From the NCBI GenBank assembly GCA_028825045.1, contig JAPKAY010000033.1, forward strand, positions 1-40,417: 40,417 bases of DNA. Reading direction: 5' to 3'. Source of the stretch: Halioglobus sp. (lineage in GTDB: Bacteria; Pseudomonadota; Gammaproteobacteria; Pseudomonadales; Halieaceae). The translations under genes were made by a program, and so were the position numbers. How positions within the stretch are numbered: position 1 is the stretch's first letter; each line of letters starts with the position of its first letter. The notes beneath the pieces are model-generated. The model was given only the letters and a program-made list of their open reading frames with translations. It did not search any database and was not told the DNA's origin. This document shows positions 35,818-40,417 of the stretch, one piece after another.

Positions 35818-37485
35818 ATGGCCCAATACGTATACACCATGAATCGAGTCGGCAAGATCGTGCCGCCCAAGAAAACCATCCTGCAAGATATCTCCCTGTC
35901 TTTCTTTCCGGGCGCCAAGATCGGCGTGTTAGGCCTGAACGGATCGGGGAAATCTACCTTGTTACGTATTATGGCCGGATTGGACGGCGACATTCTCGGT
36001 GAGGCGCGTCCACAGCCGGGAATCAATATTGGTTACCTGCCTCAGGAGCCCCAGCTCAATCCGGATAAAGATGTACGGGGCAATGTTGAGGAAGGCACGC
36101 AGGAAGCCATCGACGCTTTGGCAGGGCTGGAGAAGGTGTATGCCGATTACGCAGAACCAGAGGCCGACTTTGATGCTTTGGCGAAGGAGCAGGCCCGGCT
36201 GGAGGACATCATCCAGGCGACGGATGCCCACAACCTGGACCACAAACTGGAAGTCGCCGCCGACGCCCTGCGCCTGCCACCCTGGGATGCCAACGTTACC
36301 ACTTTGTCAGGCGGCGAACGTCGCCGGGTTGCTCTGTGCCGCCTGCTGCTTTCCAGCCCGGACATGCTGTTATTAGACGAGCCGACCAACCACCTCGATG
36401 CTGAGAGCGTGGGCTGGCTAGAACGCTTCCTGCACGACTTCACCGGCACGGTGGTGGCGATCACCCACGATCGCTACTTCCTCGACAATGCGGCGGGCTG
36501 GATTCTGGAGCTTGACCGGGGTCGCGGCATCCCTTACGAGGGTAATTACTCAGACTGGTTGGACGCTAAAGAGCAGCGTCTGGGGCAGGAACAGCGCCAG
36601 GAGGCGTCTCACCAGAAGGCCATCAAATCGGAATTGGAGTGGGTGCGCAGCAACGTCAAAGGGCGTCAGGCCAAAAGCAAGGCCCGCCTTCAGCGCTTCG
36701 AGGAGTTACAGTCCCAGGAATTCCAGAACCGAAACGAAACCAATGAGATTTACATCCCTCCCGGACCCCGGTTGGGCGATGCGGTGATTGACGTAAAAGA
36801 CCTGTCCAAGAGTTTCGGCGAGCGTCTCCTGTTCGACAATGTCAGCTTCACCGTGCCCAAAGGCAGTATCGTGGGCATCATTGGTGCCAACGGCATGGGG
36901 AAATCGACCCTGTTCAACATCCTGATGGATATTGAGAAGCCCGATGCCGGCCAGGTCACTGTCGGCGAGACTGTCAAACTCGGCTACGTAGACCAGTCCC
37001 GGGACGACCTGGACGGCAGCAAAACCGTATGGGAGGAGCTTTCGGATGGTCTGGATATCATCCGTATTGGCACTTACGAGGTCGCCTCGCGCTCTTATGT
37101 GGGACGCTTCAACTTCAAGGGCTCGGACCAGCAGAAGTTCGTCAAGGATCTTTCCGGTGGTGAACGCAACCGGTTGCATCTGGCCAAGCTGTTAAAACAG
37201 GGTGCCAATGTGCTGCTGTTGGACGAACCGACCAACGATCTCGACGTGGAAACGCTACGCGCGCTGGAGGAAGCACTGCTCGCATTCCCCGGCGCGGCTA
37301 TGGTGATTTCCCACGACCGCTGGTTTCTGGACCGCATCACCACCCATATTCTGGCATACGAAGATGGTGGCGACGTGGTCTTCCACGAAGGCAACTTCAC
37401 CGACTACGAGGAGGATCGAAAGGTGCGCCTGGGCGCCGCGGCAGATCAACCACAGCGCCTGAAGTATCGCAAATTGAAGACTTGA
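35818..37485 (+). CDS. ettA: Energy-dependent translational throttle protein EttA (ABC-F)
   Basis: A 555-residue soluble ABC-F ATPase that binds the ribosomal E site and gates the first peptide bond according to ATP/ADP level. Two ATPase domains: Walker A GLNGSGKST (39-47) with signature LSGGERRRVAL and LLLDEPTNHLD; then Walker A GANGMGKST (about 354-362) with LSGGERNRLHL and LLLDEPTNDLD. The arm and linker region with KEQRLGQEQRQEASHQKAI lies between. Length and the MAQYVYTM start match EttA rather than Uup. Confidence 0.95.
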   Translation: MAQYVYTMNRVGKIVPPKKTILQDISLSFFPGAKIGVLGLNGSGKSTLLRIMAGLDGDILGEARPQPGINIGYLPQEPQLNPDKDVRGNVEEGTQEAIDALAGLEKVYADYAEPEADFDALAKEQARLEDIIQATDAHNLDHKLEVAADALRLPPWDANVTTLSGGERRRVALCRLLLSSPDMLLLDEPTNHLDAESVGWLERFLHDFTGTVVAITHDRYFLDNAAGWILELDRGRGIPYEGNYSDWLDAKEQRLGQEQRQEASHQKAIKSELEWVRSNVKGRQAKSKARLQRFEELQSQEFQNRNETNEIYIPPGPRLGDAVIDVKDLSKSFGERLLFDNVSFTVPKGSIVGIIGANGMGKSTLFNILMDIEKPDAGQVTVGETVKLGYVDQSRDDLDGSKTVWEELSDGLDIIRIGTYEVASRSYVGRFNFKGSDQQKFVKDLSGGERNRLHLAKLLKQGANVLLLDEPTNDLDVETLRALEEALLAFPGAAMVISHDRWFLDRITTHILAYEDGGDVVFHEGNFTDYEEDRKVRLGAAADQPQRLKYRKLKT

Positions 37486-37602
37486 ATCTTAAGAGGCAAT
37501 AGCTACCCTGTTCCTCACTGATTGCGATACTGTGGCTCATCTCGCATTCCCACCTCGGCAGCGTTATAGTTGCCTACGAAGACGTGTTACAAGAGCTTTG
37601 TC

Positions 37603-37965
37603 ATGGCCGAAAACTATTCCGAGAAACGTCGCTTCACCCGCGTGGAGCTGGCACTTCCGGTCGAAGTGCATCAAGGTGGCAGCATCTGGAATCAGCACCT
37701 CATCGATATATCGCTTACCGGGGTCACCACCGATCAACCCGAACAGTGGGACGCACAGTACAACGAACCTTTTACCCTAATTATCAATTTGGAAGAGAAC
37801 AGCACGCTGGAACTGCACGCCTACTTACAGCATGTTGAGGCGGAAAGGTTAGGGTTTGCCGTACAGCACGTTGATCGGGAAAACATCACACCCTTGCTTG
37901 AAGTACTCCAGGCTCATATGGACATTGCTACACTGGAAGAGGAACTCTTACAGTTAAGCGAATAG
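37603..37965 (+). CDS. PilZ domain protein
   Basis: A 120-residue single-domain PilZ protein. Both c-di-GMP binding motifs are visible: RRFTR (RxxxR, 9-13) and DISLTG (D/NxSxxG, 35-40). A helical C-terminal tail (about 95-120) follows the barrel. Start 37603 is chosen over TTG 37570 because it begins the canonical MxxNxxEKRRF opening. Whether it controls motility or something else is unknown. It lies 117 bases after ettA and is convergent with radA. Confidence 0.92.
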   Translation: MAENYSEKRRFTRVELALPVEVHQGGSIWNQHLIDISLTGVTTDQPEQWDAQYNEPFTLIINLEENSTLELHAYLQHVEAERLGFAVQHVDRENITPLLEVLQAHMDIATLEEELLQLSE

Positions 37966-37986
37966 TTCAGGAATTAATTAAAATAC

Positions 37987-39381
37987 TTATTCCAGCGCAT
38001 CCAGCGCCTCAGACAACTTTGAGACCGCCGTCACCTGCATCCCCTTGATCTCTCCCTTGGGCGCATTTCCCTTAGGCACAATGGCACGCTTGAATCCGTG
38101 TTTAGCCGCCTCCAAAAGGCGTTCCTGACCGTTGGGTACGGGGCGAATCTCACCCGACAAACCCACCTCGCCAAACATCACCAACTCCCTTGGCAGGATT
38201 TTATCCCGGTAACTCGACACGATGGCGAGCAACAGGGCCAGGTCAGCACTGGTTTCCAGCACTTTTACGCCTCCCACTACATTCGCAAAGACATCCTGAT
38301 CCCCCACCTGCAGACCACCGTGGCGATGTAACACCGCCAGCAGCATGGCCAGCCGATTTTGTTCCAGCCCCACCGCCACGCGTCGCGGGTTGCCCAGCTG
38401 GCTGTCGTCCACCAGCGCCTGAATTTCTACCAGCAGCGGACGCGTACCCTCCCATACCACCATTACCGCGCTGCCGGACGCTGGCTCGCTGGCGCGGTCC
38501 AGAAAAATAGCGGAGGGGTTTTTGACCTCGCGCATGCCCTGCTCGGTCATGGCGAAGATTCCGAGTTCGTTAACTGCGCCAAAGCGATTCTTCTGCCCGC
38601 GCAGCGTGCGGAAGCGGGCGTCATCGCTACCCTCCAGCAAAATAGAGCAGTCGATCATATGTTCCAGCACCTTGGGGCCCGCCAGGGAGCCATCCTTAGT
38701 GACATGACCTACCAGGAGCAGAACCATTCCGGTCTGTTTAGCGTACCGGATCAGATAGGCGGCGCATTCGCGCACCTGCGAAACACTGCCCGGTGCAGAG
38801 GTGATTTCTTCGGTGTGCACAACTTGGATGGAATCGACGACCAGCACCTTTGGCTTGAGCGCTTCGGCGGCCGCGACAATCGCCTCCACATTGGTTTCTG
38901 ACATCAATTGTAATTTATCGGTGGGTAGCTGCAGGCGCTTGGCGCGCATGGCAACCTGCTGCAGGGATTCCTCCCCGGTGACATACAACGCCTCCATGGT
39001 GCGCGCGAGGTGACACATCGTTTGCAATAACAATGTACTTTTGCCCGCACCCGGATTGCCTCCTAACAGAATCCCCGATCCCGGCACCAGTCCTCCGCCC
39101 AACACACGATCAAACTCTTCTGCACCAGAAGAAAAGCGCGGCGAATCCTCCAGATCGATGTCCTGGAGAACCCTGGCGCTGTCCAGCGTACCCGCGAAGC
39201 CAGCCCGCTTGCCTCCAACCTGCGGGCTTGCGCCTGCCCCAGCGCGACCGGAACCCTTTTGCGGGCCGAGTTTGATTTCAGTCAGCGTATTCCAGGCCTC
39301 ACAATCACTGCATTGACCCTGCCACTTCACATAATCCGAGCCGCAGTCATTGCACACGAAGGCGGTTTTTTGTTTTGCCAT
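37987..39381 (-). CDS. radA: DNA repair protein RadA
   Basis: A 464-residue RecA-like ATPase that promotes branch migration during recombination. The N-terminal zinc finger is C10-x2-C13 and C24-x2-C27. Walker A is GGNPGAGKST (107-116), the RadA-specific KNRFG motif is in LRGQKNRFGAVNELG, and a Lon-like C-terminal domain carries LLLAIVSSYRDK and FGEVGLSGEIRPV. Length is full. It is transcribed divergently from the DnaT-like gene. Confidence 0.96.
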   Translation of the reverse strand: MAKQKTAFVCNDCGSDYVKWQGQCSDCEAWNTLTEIKLGPQKGSGRAGAGASPQVGGKRAGFAGTLDSARVLQDIDLEDSPRFSSGAEEFDRVLGGGLVPGSGILLGGNPGAGKSTLLLQTMCHLARTMEALYVTGEESLQQVAMRAKRLQLPTDKLQLMSETNVEAIVAAAEALKPKVLVVDSIQVVHTEEITSAPGSVSQVRECAAYLIRYAKQTGMVLLLVGHVTKDGSLAGPKVLEHMIDCSILLEGSDDARFRTLRGQKNRFGAVNELGIFAMTEQGMREVKNPSAIFLDRASEPASGSAVMVVWEGTRPLLVEIQALVDDSQLGNPRRVAVGLEQNRLAMLLAVLHRHGGLQVGDQDVFANVVGGVKVLETSADLALLLAIVSSYRDKILPRELVMFGEVGLSGEIRPVPNGQERLLEAAKHGFKRAIVPKGNAPKGEIKGMQVTAVSKLSEALDALE

Positions 39382-39669
39382 TAGTTTTCCACACGCAAAA
39401 AAGCGCTTGTTTCTTCATCCCATAGATACAATGCCACATAGATCGACGCACTGACGTAAGCCGTCAGAATTGCGCCATTCTACCTGGACCCTACGTTTTT
39501 CAACGCCAAAGCACTCGAAGTCTGTGACTGAAGGAAAAGAACACGTGCGTCTTCTTCGCCGCCCATCCGCAAATATTCAAACTAAAGCAATATCGCACGA
39601 TCACCCAGCGCGCACCCATTCAACGAATGCGGTATCCTACCAAACTTGCGACCCGTTTCCGGTAACACG

Positions 39670-40417
39670 ATGTCAAATTCCTCCCTCATTCCAGAGCGCC
39701 CGCTGGTGTTCTCTCCGGTGCTGGCCCAGACCATCGGCCTGGAGGAGGCGATTTTGTTGCAGCACCTGCAACAACTGTTCGAACACCACAGTCCACAAAT
39801 TCGCGATGGCTTCGCCTGGCTGAGTGTCGAGCGGACCTTTCTGCTCAATACACTGCCTTTCTGGACCGCTGAGGATCTTCACCGCATCAGTCGCAGCCTA
39901 GCAGACAAGGGCGTCGTATTAATTGAATCGCCGCCGCTGCACACAGCCCAGCAATTGGTATTTGCGGTAAACGAGCCCGTGAATCAGGCTCCGGCCACGC
40001 CAGAACCGGTTAAACCTGTGGTCATTCCCACGAGACGCAGCGCAGTCCTGTTGCCCGTGCATTGGTCCCCGAGCGAAGACCTGCTGCAATTAATGAGCAT
40101 GAATCACAACATACCGCGTCAGTTCGCACTAGACCAACTGGAAGATTTCATCTTTTACTGGCGAGAACGCGGGGAAACCAGCAGCGCCTGGGAAAACAAA
40201 TTCCGTCAGCAAGTCATTACCGCTTGGCGACGGCAACAACAAAATCAGGCTGAATCCTTCCGCCCCCCACAGACAACTACCCTGGACAACAGCTGGCGAC
40301 CCAGCCCGGATGCTCTGGAAATCATGGAGCGCGGTGAAATTGACCCCGAGTTCATCGAACAGGCTATTCCAGAGTTTGTGCTCTATTGGCGCGAGCGGGG
40401 CACACGGCCCAAGGAAC
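39670..40417 (+). CDS. DnaT-like protein, partial (continues beyond window)
   Basis: A 249-codon open frame cut by the right edge. Residues 10-100 look like a winged-helix domain (with EEAILLQHLQQLF and HRISRSLADKGVV). After a proline-rich linker come two copies of a DnaT-type helical repeat at 132-168 and 209-245, each starting W-x-P-S and ending with a Y-W-R-E-R-G helix. DnaT helps PriA/DnaC reload the replicative helicase. In related bacteria a DnaC-like loader often follows, but it would lie outside the window. The start has no strong ribosome site; ATG 39670 is the first in frame. Confidence 0.8.
   Translation, partial: MSNSSLIPERPLVFSPVLAQTIGLEEAILLQHLQQLFEHHSPQIRDGFAWLSVERTFLLNTLPFWTAEDLHRISRSLADKGVVLIESPPLHTAQQLVFAVNEPVNQAPATPEPVKPVVIPTRRSAVLLPVHWSPSEDLLQLMSMNHNIPRQFALDQLEDFIFYWRERGETSSAWENKFRQQVITAWRRQQQNQAESFRPPQTTTLDNSWRPSPDALEIMERGEIDPEFIEQAIPEFVLYWRERGTRPKE

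Noticed and set aside
1..40417. tRNA, rRNA, CRISPR array, prophage or integron
   Set aside because: No cloverleaf-like sequences, repeat-spacer arrays, integrase genes or attachment repeats were found on reading both strands.

Overview
The window reads as a chromosomal segment from a free-living, probably marine gammaproteobacterium. The reasons are the conserved glyA-nrdR-ribD-ribE-ribBA-ribH-nusB-thiL-pgpA order, the yrfG-hslR pair, the birA-coaX pair, dxs/xseB/ispA, an EttA-type ABC-F protein, YaeQ, and several secreted proteins of a kind common in the Cellvibrionales (Halieaceae-like) group. That taxonomic placement is inference. The left 12 kb is accessory in character and the right 25 kb is mostly housekeeping.

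Region by region. 1-706: a TylF-like methyltransferase cut by the window edge. 1131-8158: minus-strand genes for a membrane sensor-like protein with a C-terminal Cys/His motif, a calcineurin-like phosphoesterase lipoprotein, a secreted M19-dipeptidase-like protein with a dockerin-type calcium module, and a polyhydroxybutyrate-depolymerase-like lipoprotein esterase. Long gaps between them hold apparent gene debris. 8279-14111: a crotonase, a large methyltransferase with a kinase-like N-terminal motif, a tiny YLDPGTGS-type membrane protein, an exported aspartoacylase-family (M14) protein, and an outer-membrane porin with its own promoter and terminator. 14159-15867: coaX and birA. 16097-17981: HMG-CoA lyase, a small membrane protein and YaeQ. 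17978-19868: an alkylglycerol-monooxygenase-like integral membrane oxygenase in an operon with a DUF2959 protein. 20144-23141: ogt, a YdcH-type small protein, cysQ, and the yrfG-hslR operon.

23339-26890 carries dxs, a decayed IS630-type transposase remnant, then xseB-ispA. Dxs and IspA both serve isoprenoid synthesis. 26903-35577 is a long minus-strand block. In transcription order it holds glyA, nrdR, ribD, ribE, ribBA, ribH, nusB, thiL, pgpA, a retropepsin-like protease and ribA. It covers most of riboflavin synthesis plus one-carbon, thiamine and phospholipid steps. 35818-40417 has ettA, a PilZ protein, radA and the start of a DnaT-like gene that runs off the window.

The observations most worth a second look are as follows. 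The RibBA protein has lost key residues in both catalytic domains although it sits in the rib operon. An IS630 remnant with an internal deletion and frameshift separates dxs from xseB. The NoeA-like methyltransferase carries a kinase-like D-x4-N...D signature and sits beside a YLDPGTGS protein. The dockerin-bearing M19-like protein and the membrane protein ending in the Cys/His motif without a kinase or cyclase are also unusual. A 138-codon open frame continues in frame beyond the stop codon of the esterase gene. I found no CRISPR array, tRNA, rRNA or prophage.
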